From contig NZ_CP106735.1 in NCBI RefSeq assembly GCF_025639805.1, positions 3,071,501-3,135,500 on the forward strand: DNA of 64,000 nucleotides, read 5' to 3'. Under the pieces are notes generated by a model that saw only the letters and a list, made by a program, of their open reading frames with translations, was not told where the DNA came from and made no database searches. The position numbers and the translations under genes were made by a program. This document shows, one piece after another, positions 54,521 to 63,066 of the stretch (within the stretch, counting starts at the first letter, position 1; every line of letters starts with the position of its first letter). This DNA comes from Reichenbachiella carrageenanivorans. Its GTDB lineage: Bacteria; Bacteroidota; Bacteroidia; Cytophagales; Cyclobacteriaceae.

Positions 54521-55429
54521 CTATTTTGATTTAACTGCGATGATAGCACCTCCAAGTACGGCTAACGCGCTAATTAAACCGGGCAATGAAAGTGTGTCTG
54601 GTGCAATCCAAGTGACTTCTAAATAGGCCAAAATAGTCATTGCAAAAATAGTAATGAGTGGATTTAATGTAATAATGATCCCTACTTTGTTTGCATCGGC
54701 ATATTTGAAAGCCTCTCCCAAAAAGCTATACGCCACTAGCGTATTCAACCCTAAAAACAACATAAGTAGCCACATCCCTATATCCATTTGTAAAATACTT
54801 TGATAATCTACGAATGGGGCTAATGCAAATGTGGAAAAAACAAAGAGTACTAAATTAATCGCGCGTACAGGGTACTTGCTTACGAGTACTTTCTGACTGA
54901 CAGCATATACTACCCAGCAGATGGCTGCTAGAAATACGATAAGGGAGCCTTTGTTGTACAAAGCTTTGCCTTGGTCTAGGGTATTGCCATGCTGATAGTG
55001 ATAGAAAAAATAAAAACCACAAGCGGCGGTGGCTATGCCTGCTAGTTGACGCTTGGATACTTTTTCTTTAAATATGAAGATGCCTATGATTCCTACGATG
55101 AGAGGAGCCGACTGTATGATAATTTGGGCATTGTTAGGGCCTGTAAGGTGGATGCCTGTGATGTAACCCACGTAGTTGAGACAAAGTCCCAAGGCAGCTA
55201 CTAGCGAGAGCCATGGAAAGGGCTTCATCGCTTGCCATTCGTCTGGTTTTTTGATTTTGACAAATGCAAAAAGGAAGACTCCAGCGGTCATAAATCTAAA
55301 CCAAGAAACGGTGATTGGGTTGATCTCTGTTACAGCTACTTTGAGGGCGATCGCCAAAAAACCCCATAGTAAGGCAGTGAAGCAGGCGAACATAATTCCC
55401 TTTTTTTGATTTTTAGGTGTGTTTGTCAT
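54521..55429 (-). CDS. EamA/DMT family transporter
   Basis: 302 aa with 10 TM segments in two EamA repeats. The first (residues ~12-140) has AVTEINPITVSWFRFMTAGVFLF, and the second (~165-300) has EAFKYADANKVGIIITLNPLITIF. Drug/metabolite exporter fold; the substrate is unknown. A TATCTTCG box lies 14 bp before the start (55443-55450). Confidence 0.85.
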   Translation of the reverse strand: MTNTPKNQKKGIMFACFTALLWGFLAIALKVAVTEINPITVSWFRFMTAGVFLFAFVKIKKPDEWQAMKPFPWLSLVAALGLCLNYVGYITGIHLTGPNNAQIIIQSAPLIVGIIGIFIFKEKVSKRQLAGIATAACGFYFFYHYQHGNTLDQGKALYNKGSLIVFLAAICWVVYAVSQKVLVSKYPVRAINLVLFVFSTFALAPFVDYQSILQMDIGMWLLMLFLGLNTLVAYSFLGEAFKYADANKVGIIITLNPLITIFAMTILAYLEVTWIAPDTLSLPGLISALAVLGGAIIAVKSK

Positions 55430-55442
55430 GGCAAATGTGTGG

Positions 55443-55450
55443 CGAAGATA
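55443..55450 (-). promoter_or_regulatory. -7-like box of the EamA transporter gene
   Basis: TATCTTCG on the minus strand, 14 bp from the ATG, identical to the transketolase box. Confidence 0.35.
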
Positions 55451-55521
55451 CGATGATTTATCGCTCTAGATTTGGTGCGGGCGTTAAGTATTTTTCAGAT
55501 GCTCAACAAAGTATTTAAGCG

Positions 55522-56031
55522 CTACAAGCTCATCTCGAAGTAGGCCACATGGGTTTGGTAATAAAAAGCTTCAGAGAGGTATGAAAAACCAATTTTGGTA
55601 AGTACCTGCTGAGAGGCCTTATTGTCTAGGTCTGTGACGGCCACCAGTTTGTCGATAGCCAAATGAGCCTTGGCGTAGTCTACAATGCCTTTAGCCACTT
55701 CAGTGGCCAGTCCTTTTCCCCAGTAGGGTTTGTCTAGCCGGTAGCCCAGTTCTATATGGTCTGTGTTGTCCAGTTTTTTCAACCCACCCCAACCAATAAA
55801 AGAATTGTCGGATTTAAGATAGGCTGGCATCAGCCCAAAGCCGTTTTTATGGTATTCGGCCAGTCGAGTTTGTAGCCAGTGTTCGGATTCAGGTTTGGTT
55901 CTTGTTTTTCCACCTGTTATGTATTTTAAGATTTCAGGGTCAGAATCCAGGTGGCGGACTTGCGCCAGTGTAATCGTATCAGGCGAGTGCAGATTAGTTC
56001 TTTCGGTCGTGATTATCGGTGTGGAGTCCAT
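55522..56031 (-). CDS. GNAT N-acetyltransferase, RimJ/RimL-like
   Basis: 169 aa. N-terminal TTERTNLHSPDTITLAQVRHLDSDPEI and the acetyl-CoA segment ELGYRLDKPYWGKGLATEVAKGIVDYA near 94-120 (Gly-Lys-Gly-x-Ala) fit the RimJ/RimL branch, as does VTDLDNKASQQVLTKIGF near 135. Acetylates an amino group on a protein or small molecule; the target is unknown. Confidence 0.85.
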   Translation of the reverse strand: MDSTPIITTERTNLHSPDTITLAQVRHLDSDPEILKYITGGKTRTKPESEHWLQTRLAEYHKNGFGLMPAYLKSDNSFIGWGGLKKLDNTDHIELGYRLDKPYWGKGLATEVAKGIVDYAKAHLAIDKLVAVTDLDNKASQQVLTKIGFSYLSEAFYYQTHVAYFEMSL

Positions 56032-56043
56032 GTGTTAATGCTG

Positions 56044-56051
56044 TATCTTAG
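56044..56051 (+). promoter_or_regulatory. -7-like box of the rhodanese gene
   Basis: TATCTTAG, one base from TAnnTTTG, 26 bp before the ATG at 56077. Confidence 0.35.
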
Positions 56052-56076
56052 CAAGTAAAACAAAATATTAAAGAGA

Positions 56077-56469
56077 ATGAAGAACGGGATTATTTTTTCA
56101 ATGTTACTCTGTCTCATTTTGGCTTGCGCTAAAAAAGAGGGTTCGAAAATATTGTCGCCTCAGCAATTCAAAAATCAAATTGTTAACGAAACAGAAACTT
56201 ATCAAATACTGGACCTACGCACTGACGAAGAAGTGGCGCAAGGAATGGTGCCTACGGCCGAACAATTAGATTATTTAGAAGAAAAGTTTGATGCTAAGTT
56301 GAAGAAGTTAGACAAAAACAAAACCTATTATATCTATTGTAGATCGGGCAATAGAAGTGGAAAGGCCATGGCGCTTATGACCGAATTGGGGTTTGAGAAA
56401 GTATATGACATGCAGGGTGGTATGCAGGCTTGGGAATCGGCTGGGATGGAAATCGAAATGCCTAAATAG
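56077..56469 (+). CDS. Rhodanese-like lipoprotein
   Basis: 130 aa; lipobox LILAC (Cys17). Rhodanese single domain with the active-site loop CRSGNRSGKA (Cys88) and conserved ILDLRTDEEVAQGMVPTAEQL (the family's DVR-like start). Transfers sulfur from thiosulfate or persulfide, or acts as a sulfur-relay or redox protein in the envelope. It ends 2 bp from the convergent NamZ gene. Confidence 0.87.
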   Translation: MKNGIIFSMLLCLILACAKKEGSKILSPQQFKNQIVNETETYQILDLRTDEEVAQGMVPTAEQLDYLEEKFDAKLKKLDKNKTYYIYCRSGNRSGKAMALMTELGFEKVYDMQGGMQAWESAGMEIEMPK

Positions 56470-56471
56470 GC

Positions 56472-57647
56472 TTATTCGTATAGTAGATATTTTTTTCTCT
56501 TTTCCTTGAATAGATCTAGATCTGATTGCCAAGTGGCCCGAATGGCATCTTCTGTCCAGCCATCTTCGATTTGTTTGCGCAATTTTTTAGTTCCCGATAG
56601 GTTGGTGAAGAAGGCATTGAAGTACTTGCTTTTGTCTGGCATCTGCTCATAGCATTTGATAAGATATGATAGGTCTATTTGATTAGGGACAATCACTTGT
56701 CGCAAATCATACCCGTAGCATACTTTGTTTTCAAATTTCGGATATTTAGAGGCGGCAGGAATACTGATAGGTGTAAAAGTAAATGAACCAAAACTGGATT
56801 CAGGATAGCCTACTGTTTGAAATGGAAAAGAGGTGCCGCGACCTACGCTTATACTTGTGCCTTCAAACAAACACAGCGAAGGGTATAGTGCTATAGCCTG
56901 CTTATTGGGCAGGTTGGGAGAGGGGATGATGGGCAAGTCGTATGGCGTGTCATGTGTCCAATTCTGAACAGGGATTATCGTAAGCATTAGACTGTCTGCT
57001 CCTTTGAGCCAGCCTTCTCCGAGGATCATCAAAGCCAGTTCACCTGTAGTCATACCATACACGATAGGGATTGGGTGCATGCCAACGAAAGAGGCGTAGG
57101 CTTCTTCTAGTACTGGGCCGTCTATGTAGTGAGCATTTGGGTTGGGGCGATCTAGTATTATCAACTGTATGTCGTTTTCGGCGCAAGCTTCCATCATGTA
57201 GTGCATAGAACTGATGTAGGTGTAGAATCTGGCGCCTACGTCTTGTATGTCGTAGATCACCACATCTATGTTGTCGAGCTGCCCGTCTTTGGGTTTTGTG
57301 TTTTTTCCATAAAGGGAAATGATAGGCAGACCAGTAGTTTCATCGTAGCCATCTAGTACTTTTTCTCCATTGGATTGGTCTCCTCGGAAGCCATGTTCTG
57401 GAGCAAATATGGTGGTGACCTGTACGCCATTAGCGAGGAGCGTGTCTAGCAAATGTGTTTCGCCGATTTTAGATGTGTTGTTGACCAGTAGTGCAACTGT
57501 TTTACCTTCTAACTCAGGCAAGTATAGGTTTGTTTGCTCGGCGCCAGTCTGAATGGAAAGAGGCTGGAGCGGCTGGGCTTGGCAGCTCCAAGATAGCACA
57601 CATGCTATAGTGAATGCGAGGTGGTTAAAGTATTTGACTATCATCAA
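56472..57647 (-). CDS. DUF1343 exo-beta-N-acetylmuramidase (NamZ, GH171)
   Basis: 391 aa with a signal peptide (ending SCQAQP). DUF1343/NamZ features: VALLVNNTSKIGETHLLDTL, TIFAPEHGFRGDQSNGE near residue 82, PIISLYGKNTKPK, VVIYDIQDVGARFYTYISSM near 132, ILDRPNPN near 167 and the late SVGRGTSFPFQTVGYP near 265. Bacillus NamZ releases MurNAc from peptidoglycan fragments; here it would serve cell-wall recycling outside the inner membrane. The family is firm; activity is inferred from NamZ. Confidence 0.9.
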   Translation of the reverse strand: MMIVKYFNHLAFTIACVLSWSCQAQPLQPLSIQTGAEQTNLYLPELEGKTVALLVNNTSKIGETHLLDTLLANGVQVTTIFAPEHGFRGDQSNGEKVLDGYDETTGLPIISLYGKNTKPKDGQLDNIDVVIYDIQDVGARFYTYISSMHYMMEACAENDIQLIILDRPNPNAHYIDGPVLEEAYASFVGMHPIPIVYGMTTGELALMILGEGWLKGADSLMLTIIPVQNWTHDTPYDLPIIPSPNLPNKQAIALYPSLCLFEGTSISVGRGTSFPFQTVGYPESSFGSFTFTPISIPAASKYPKFENKVCYGYDLRQVIVPNQIDLSYLIKCYEQMPDKSKYFNAFFTNLSGTKKLRKQIEDGWTEDAIRATWQSDLDLFKEKRKKYLLYE

Positions 57648-57714
57648 TAATTTTGACCCGATTTAATTATTTTACATCCTTTTTCGGAGTACTCAACGAA
57701 TGTAATTGTAAAAT

Positions 57715-58932
57715 TTGAATTTTCCCTATTTCATATCCAAACGTATCACTTCTGAGGCCAATTCGTCCTTTTCCTCGACTATTTCTAAGTTGGCCATCAT
57801 TAGTATCAGTGCAGGGCTAGCCGCTATGATTTTGGCTTTTTTTATACTCGGAGGTTTTCAGCATACGATCAAAGAAAAAATTTACAATTTCAAAGGGCAT
57901 CTAGAGATCACCAAATACAACATGGGCAATGCACTCGATGAAAAGTCGATTAGTTTTGATTCTGATTTTTATCAACAAAAGGCTCAATTCGAATTTGTCG
58001 ATCATGTACAGGCTTTTGCTTTCAAACCTGGTTTGATCAAGACGGAAGAAGAGGTGGAAGGTGTAGGTTTTAAAGGTGTAGATAGTCAGTTTGATACGGT
58101 GAGATTTGGAGAGAATATGCGCCAAGGTCGTTTTATTCACCACCCCAAAGAAGGTTACTCCAATGAAGTGATTCTCAGTCAGCACATCAGCAATAAACTC
58201 CGATTGTCGATTGGGGATGAGTTTATGATCCATTTCGTGCAAAATCCACCAAGGTTTCGGAAATTGAAACTGGTGGGCATATACGAGACAGGGCTTGAAG
58301 AATTTGATAAAAGTGTGATGATAGGAGACCTCAGCATGATCCAACGTCTTAATGGCTGGAATGAGGATCAGGTTGGTGGTTTTGAGGTTTTTGTGAAGGA
58401 TATTGGGCAAATTGATGAGGCAGAGGACATACTCTTCAATGCCATAGATGCAGACCTATACGTGGACAAGGTGAGCGATAAGTACAGTCAGATTTTTGAT
58501 TGGCTGGGTTTGCTCAATCAGAACGTGACCGTGTTTTTGGGCTTGATACTCATCGTGGCATGTTTTAACATGATCTCTATATTGCTAATCCTAATTTTGG
58601 AACGGACTTATATGATAGGGGTATTGCAGGCATTGGGGGCGAGCAAGAGACAGATCAAACGAATATTTCTTTTTAAGGGCATTTTACTCGTAACCAAAGG
58701 ACTGATCTATGGAAATGTGATCGCATTATTGATTGCATTGCTACAGGATCAATTTCATCTGGTGCCACTTGATGCGGCCAACTATTACATGTATTATGTA
58801 CCGATCTCTTGGGATTACGAATCGTTGATCGGACTTAATGTGTTGACTTTTTTGGTAGTGACATTGGCATTGGGCATACCTATGACTGTGGTGTCTAGGA
58901 TCAAGCCGATAACGGCCATTCGCTTCAATTGA
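57715..58932 (+). CDS. ABC transporter permease, LolC/LolE (FtsX) type
   Basis: 405 aa starting with TTG (57715). One TM near the N-terminus (residues ~20-48; LAIISISAGLAAMILAFFILGGFQ), a large periplasmic MacB-like domain, and three C-terminal TMs (FtsX domain) at ~270-400 with the conserved YMIGVLQALGASKRQIKRIFLFKGILLV coupling region. Fits lipoprotein-releasing permeases of the inner membrane. No ATPase (LolD) is encoded here; it must come from elsewhere. Confidence 0.88.
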   Translation: MNFPYFISKRITSEANSSFSSTISKLAIISISAGLAAMILAFFILGGFQHTIKEKIYNFKGHLEITKYNMGNALDEKSISFDSDFYQQKAQFEFVDHVQAFAFKPGLIKTEEEVEGVGFKGVDSQFDTVRFGENMRQGRFIHHPKEGYSNEVILSQHISNKLRLSIGDEFMIHFVQNPPRFRKLKLVGIYETGLEEFDKSVMIGDLSMIQRLNGWNEDQVGGFEVFVKDIGQIDEAEDILFNAIDADLYVDKVSDKYSQIFDWLGLLNQNVTVFLGLILIVACFNMISILLILILERTYMIGVLQALGASKRQIKRIFLFKGILLVTKGLIYGNVIALLIALLQDQFHLVPLDAANYYMYYVPISWDYESLIGLNVLTFLVVTLALGIPMTVVSRIKPITAIRFN

Positions 58933-59150
58933 TTCATTAGTATATCCTTTCTTTGTGCGAGAACCTACGATGGAGTGGCAGACTTACAGCCTCTAGCTAA
59001 GCGCAAAAAAAACAGGTAAGCATAAAGAGCAGAAGCACTATTTCTGAGAGACTTTATTGATGAAGAACAACTATAGTGGTGATCTGTAATTTCTTTTAAA
59101 AATCAAGCTATCTATTTCTTACTTCCAATTAATCCTTTCAATTTTGGCGA

Positions 59151-60065
59151 ATGGATTATCAGAAAATACTCGATGAAATTGCTATAGAAATAGCTGCCCT
59201 GCCCAATGACGGTGAAGTAGCTAATTATATACCTGAATTGGCGAAAGCTAACCCAGACAAATTCGGTATGCATCTCACTACGGTACGCAATGAGCACTTT
59301 GCTGTAGGCGATGCTGAAGACAAGTTTTCTATTCAGAGTATATCCAAAGTTTTTAGTTTGGCGATGGCCTTTTCTTTGATGGGAGAGAAGCTTTGGAAGC
59401 GAGTAGGAGTAGAGCCTTCTGGAAATCCCTTTAATTCGATCGTGCAGTTAGAGTACGAAAATGGAATACCTAGAAACCCATTTGTAAATGCTGGTGCACT
59501 TGTAGTGGTAGATGTGTTGCTATCCGAACTCCAAAATCCCGAAGAGGACTTGTTTGCCTTTGTTCGATCACTGACAGGCTCGACTGACATTACCTACAAT
59601 GCAAAAGTGGCGCAGTCAGAAAAAGAGACTGGGTACCTCAATTCTGCTTTTGTCAATATGATGAAGGCCAAAGGTAATATCGTCAACGATACAGAAGAGA
59701 TTTTAGACTTTTACTACAAACAGTGTTCTATCGAAATGAATTGTAGAGAACTGGCTTCAGCTTTCTTGCACTTTGGAGAAAATGGCTTGGCCTATAGTCA
59801 CGCTGGGTTTAGCCTAACGAAAAGTCAGGTGAAACGCCTCAATGCACTGATGCTATCCTGTGGGTTTTATGATGAATCGGGTCAGTTTGCCTTCAAAGTA
59901 GGGTTGGCTGGCAAGAGTGGTGTAGGAGGAGGAATTGCGGCAGTGTTTCCAGAGGAGTTTGCTGTAGCAGTATGGAGTCCTAAGCTCAATAAAAAAGGGA
60001 ATTCGGTAAGAGCTTTTAATAGCCTTGAATTATTGACAACCAAAACTGAATCGTCAATATTCTGA
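59151..60065 (+). CDS. glsA: Glutaminase
   Basis: 304 aa, standard length. Hydrolyses glutamine to glutamate and ammonia in the cytoplasm. Beta-lactamase-like fold with the catalytic SxxK pair in QSISKVF (Ser63, Lys66), PFNSIVQLEYENGIPRNPFVNAGAL near 93-117, and SGVGGGIAAVFP with CG/GKSGVGG near 257-271. Ends at a hairpin terminator overlapping a small ORF. Confidence 0.95.
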   Translation: MDYQKILDEIAIEIAALPNDGEVANYIPELAKANPDKFGMHLTTVRNEHFAVGDAEDKFSIQSISKVFSLAMAFSLMGEKLWKRVGVEPSGNPFNSIVQLEYENGIPRNPFVNAGALVVVDVLLSELQNPEEDLFAFVRSLTGSTDITYNAKVAQSEKETGYLNSAFVNMMKAKGNIVNDTEEILDFYYKQCSIEMNCRELASAFLHFGENGLAYSHAGFSLTKSQVKRLNALMLSCGFYDESGQFAFKVGLAGKSGVGGGIAAVFPEEFAVAVWSPKLNKKGNSVRAFNSLELLTTKTESSIF

Positions 60066-60083
60066 CTATTTTCTCTAGCTAAT

Positions 60084-60112
60084 AAAAAGACCTTGCGATC
60101 TCAATGTCTTTT
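60084..60112 (+). terminator. Hairpin downstream of glsA
   Basis: AAAAGAC-c-TTG / CAA-t-GTCTTTT, loop cgatct, ending in four T. The 3' arm contains the ATG of the 36-codon ORF, so it could be a terminator, a regulatory hairpin, or both. Confidence 0.6.
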
Positions 60113-60214
60113 GATCAAACGAGTATCAAATATAAAGCTACAGGTATAGCTTTCATTACTATGGTAAGTACGATGATCGGCTTTCTAACTACTTTCATGA
60201 TCGTTTTAATTTAA
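60104..60214 (+). CDS. Possible small single-span membrane protein (36 aa)
   Basis: Starts 38 bp after the glsA stop and reads MSFDQTSIKYKATG, then a ~20-residue hydrophobic span (IAFITMVSTMIGFLTTFMIV) ending LI. The charged N-terminus followed by one TM segment is the pattern of small bacterial membrane proteins. Its ATG lies in a hairpin arm, so it could be translated only when the hairpin opens. It might be chance; there is no comparative evidence. Confidence 0.3.
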   Translation: MSFDQTSIKYKATGIAFITMVSTMIGFLTTFMIVLI

Positions 60215-60542
60215 GTATCTCTTACAAATATGTAGGATTGATTACATAATAGTAATTCGTACATTTTCCTAAATTTTCTTATAGGTAATTCTCTTAAATT
60301 GGATTATGCGTATATGATATGGTATTAATAGTGATTAATGCATCACTTATCTAAGGTGATGATTTGATAGTAGATGAAGTTTTATGGTACAATTTGGTGG
60401 GATTAATTGTACTATATTGATTTTTAAAACATGACCAATAGGTGATTGTACTATATGATTGTGATATTGTGTAATGTTAGAAGAGTCGGTCGCCAGATAT
60501 TTAATTGGCAGAATGGTAGCAACATTAGTCCTGACATTTAAA
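60215..60542. repeat. Gene-free convergent region with GTACAATT-type repeats
   Basis: ATTGTACTATAT occurs at 60406-60417 and 60445-60456 (direct, 39 bp apart), and GTACAATT (60387-60394) faces AATTGTAC (60405-60412) as an inverted pair. Both flanking genes end toward this area, so the motifs do not sit at a promoter of either neighbour; they may belong to an sRNA or an unannotated transcript. No other ORF is evident. Confidence 0.4.
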
Positions 60543-61664
60543 TTATTTTATCGCTAGTTTCTTTGTTATGTTTTTAGGAATGGCGTCTTTGTGGAGAGTG
60601 ATACTTATTGTTTTCAAGCGCATGTATGATTCACTCATGTTGATGTACCCGTCGTTGGATATGTAGTTTGAATTGTTGCCCCAGCTGTTTTTTACCTTGT
60701 AGTAGGTGTTGCCTTTCTGATCTTTGAGCATGCCTGTGATGTGCATCAGGTGATCGTCTGTGGTGGTGTAGTTTTCGAATTCATCTTGTCGGTACTGCTG
60801 AGTCACGTCTAGCTCTGGATAGATTGCGTCTAATGCAACTTGGTTGTTTCTTTGGTCTGCTGGAATTACAGCAAGACCATGTTTGGCAGAAAAGGTCGGC
60901 TCACTCACGTCACAATCAAGCTCTACCGAATAGCCATTGGCTAAAGAGTGCTTGAGGGTTTGAATCAGCTCATCTAAAGGCAAGTTGTAAAAGCTGCCGT
61001 TGCTAAAATTGTCGGGGATATTAAGAATGAAACTGGAATAAAACGGCTCATGAGTAAATGAGGTGAGCGATACGTAATCATCAGGATTGATGCTTGTCAT
61101 CTTTGAAAATGACTGAGGGGTATACGTTTTTCCTTCAAAGGTGAAAGTCTCTGGAGTCGCACCGATATATATGTCGAGCACGGCATTTATGGTGGCCCTC
61201 CATTTTTTACTTAGTTTTTTGTTAGGGTTTTCTACGTAAGTGGTCAGCATGGACTCGAGTATGGCTACCATTTCTTTATGGTTATGATAGCTGCTGCCAG
61301 CGTCTAAGCCATTGTAGGCGTCTTGTGGCACGAGTCCATTGGCTTTGATGGAATTGAGTACATCATGTGCCAGACCTCCTTCGCTAAAGTTGGCTTTACC
61401 TTGTCGCATGATGTAGTTTTCAGCCTTGTCCATGTAGGTTTGACGAACGGTATACATCTCTGACAAGTCAATGGTTTTGCCTGTTTTTCGGATGATTTCA
61501 GATTCTATAAAAGAAGATGCAGAAAAGCTCCAGCAAGTACCCGTTTGACCTTGACTGATGATGGGAGTAGACGCTAGGTCAACCGTTGTGGAAAATTCGT
61601 AGGTATCTTGAGCATGTATGCTCAAAGACAATGCTAAAGCTGCAAGAGTGAATAGATGTCGCAT
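60543..61664 (-). CDS. Secreted papain-family (C1) cysteine peptidase, bleomycin-hydrolase-like
   Basis: 373 aa from the ATG at 61664 (signal peptide MRHLFTLAALALSLSIHAQ); an ATG at 61679 leaves almost no leader after the -7-like box. Catalytic set: Gln38 and Cys44 in SQGQTGTCWSFS, His in DDHLMHITG near 310, and Asn in VKNSWGNN near 327. Matches the C1 peptidases of the aminopeptidase C/bleomycin hydrolase branch, but exported rather than cytoplasmic. Confidence 0.88.
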   Translation of the reverse strand: MRHLFTLAALALSLSIHAQDTYEFSTTVDLASTPIISQGQTGTCWSFSASSFIESEIIRKTGKTIDLSEMYTVRQTYMDKAENYIMRQGKANFSEGGLAHDVLNSIKANGLVPQDAYNGLDAGSSYHNHKEMVAILESMLTTYVENPNKKLSKKWRATINAVLDIYIGATPETFTFEGKTYTPQSFSKMTSINPDDYVSLTSFTHEPFYSSFILNIPDNFSNGSFYNLPLDELIQTLKHSLANGYSVELDCDVSEPTFSAKHGLAVIPADQRNNQVALDAIYPELDVTQQYRQDEFENYTTTDDHLMHITGMLKDQKGNTYYKVKNSWGNNSNYISNDGYINMSESYMRLKTISITLHKDAIPKNITKKLAIK

Positions 61665-61690
61665 GATTTTATTTACCATTATTTGAATTC

Positions 61691-61698
61691 CGAAGATA
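61691..61698 (-). promoter_or_regulatory. -7-like box of the C1 peptidase gene
   Basis: TATCTTCG on the minus strand, 26 bp before the chosen ATG at 61664. Confidence 0.35.
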
Positions 61699-61755
61699 TG
61701 AAATCTTCAAAATTTTAAGTTTATCAGACAGTAGAGTTTGATGAACGGTAGGGCT

Positions 61756-62421
61756 TTATCCCAGTTTTATCAAGTACTCATCAATGAATTCTTGCTTTCT
61801 TTTGAGTCGATACTGCATGACCCAGCGAGGGTGGGGTACAGGTACGATTTTTTTGAAAAATCCATGTTTATCGTTGAGTTGTTTGAGGAATTTTAGGTTT
61901 TGCCCTTGTCCGATACTGTAGGCTACTGATGTATCTATAGAGAATTGGAGTTGCTTTTTTATCCAGCTGACCATGTCTGTTTCAAAAATAGATTCCCAAT
62001 CAGGTAGGTCATAATAGTTGAGGTTTTTCCCGTCTCGTACATAACCTAGTGGAGACATTCCAGAAATATAAAATTGGCTATAGAAAGCTTGTACCCCACC
62101 GAAGGCAGCTATTATTTCATAGATAAACTTAGCGCTTAGCTCTTCCCTCTTTTGAAAGGGATTGGAGATGCCACAAACTTCTTCTAAGCGTATAGGGTCT
62201 GTAAAAGGCACACCAGTAACTCCACCACCAAAACGGCCAGGATTGATCCCGAAAAGCATTCTTCGGGTTTGGTAATCCGCATAGTATTTTTGGTAAAATT
62301 GAACGGTGCTTTCCCAGCCTTCAACTGTTTGGTAGGGGTTGAGCGTTACCACTTCTTTAGGAAGCAGAGCAGGAGGAGAGAGGGATTGGTAAAAATCAAG
62401 AATCTGATCAGACACTAACAT
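61756..62421 (-). CDS. SMUG2/DUF4918-type uracil-DNA glycosylase family protein
   Basis: 221 aa. Carries LFGINPGRFGGGVTGVPFTDP near residues 56-76, the motif 1 of SMUG-like glycosylases, and VPVPHPRWVMQYR near 192, the motif 2 His-Pro block. Removes uracil or related lesions from DNA in base-excision repair. Subfamily assignment (SMUG2/DUF4918) is by motif recall. It follows the bifunctional nuclease gene by 40 bp. Confidence 0.78.
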   Translation of the reverse strand: MLVSDQILDFYQSLSPPALLPKEVVTLNPYQTVEGWESTVQFYQKYYADYQTRRMLFGINPGRFGGGVTGVPFTDPIRLEEVCGISNPFQKREELSAKFIYEIIAAFGGVQAFYSQFYISGMSPLGYVRDGKNLNYYDLPDWESIFETDMVSWIKKQLQFSIDTSVAYSIGQGQNLKFLKQLNDKHGFFKKIVPVPHPRWVMQYRLKRKQEFIDEYLIKLG

Positions 62422-62461
62422 AGTTATTACATTTAGTACTCAGTTCAGATTCTTGAGGTAT

Positions 62462-63058
62462 TTAGTTTCTACGGTTCAATTCATCTCGCAGTTGGGCGGC
62501 CTTTTCATAATCCTCTTCAGCAAGTGCCTGATCGAGCATTCGATTCAATTCTTCTACAGAGTGCTTTTTGATGCCTTTGCCTTTGGCTTCCTCTTTAGGT
62601 TCGCTATCGGCAGAGGACATGGTGTCTAGTTCTTCTTCAAATTCATCGGTGACTACGATACCAGCTTCTTCCATCACTGCGGCATTGGTGTATATATCTG
62701 CGTCGAACCTAATACCAATGGCTATCGCATCCGATGGTCTAGCGTCTATATTCACTTTTTTGCCATGGCTATCGATACAGACGATCTTAGCAAAGAACAC
62801 ACCTTCTTTTAGATCAGAAATGATGATTTCTTTGACGTCGATCTCGAAATTGCCAGCAAATGACTTGAATAAATCATGAGTCATGGGCCTGTTGGGCGTG
62901 ATCTTTTCAATTTCAATGGCAATGGCTTGTGCTTCAAACATGCCAATGATAATGGGTAGTCGTCGACCACCTTCCGATTCGCCTAACACCAGTGCAAATG
63001 AGCCTGATTGTGCATGGCTGGAGGATAATCCTATAATGTCCAGTTTTATTTTCTCCAA
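62462..63058 (-). CDS. Bifunctional nuclease family protein (BFN) with UVR motif
   Basis: 198 aa. Residues 1-130 match the BFN family (LDIIGLSSSHAQSGSFALVLGESEGGRRLPIIIGMFEAQAIAIEIE; DARPSDAIAIGIRFDADIY with conserved Arg-Pro-Ser-Asp-Ala). The C-terminal ~30 residues (LNRMLDQALAEEDYEKAAQLRDEL) are a UVR motif, the UvrB-UvrC contact helix pair. 8 bp after etfA. Roles in DNA and RNA cleavage are reported for plant BFN; here it is unknown. Confidence 0.9.
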   Translation of the reverse strand: MEKIKLDIIGLSSSHAQSGSFALVLGESEGGRRLPIIIGMFEAQAIAIEIEKITPNRPMTHDLFKSFAGNFEIDVKEIIISDLKEGVFFAKIVCIDSHGKKVNIDARPSDAIAIGIRFDADIYTNAAVMEEAGIVVTDEFEEELDTMSSADSEPKEEAKGKGIKKHSVEELNRMLDQALAEEDYEKAAQLRDELNRRN

Positions 63059-63066
63059 CTGTCTAA

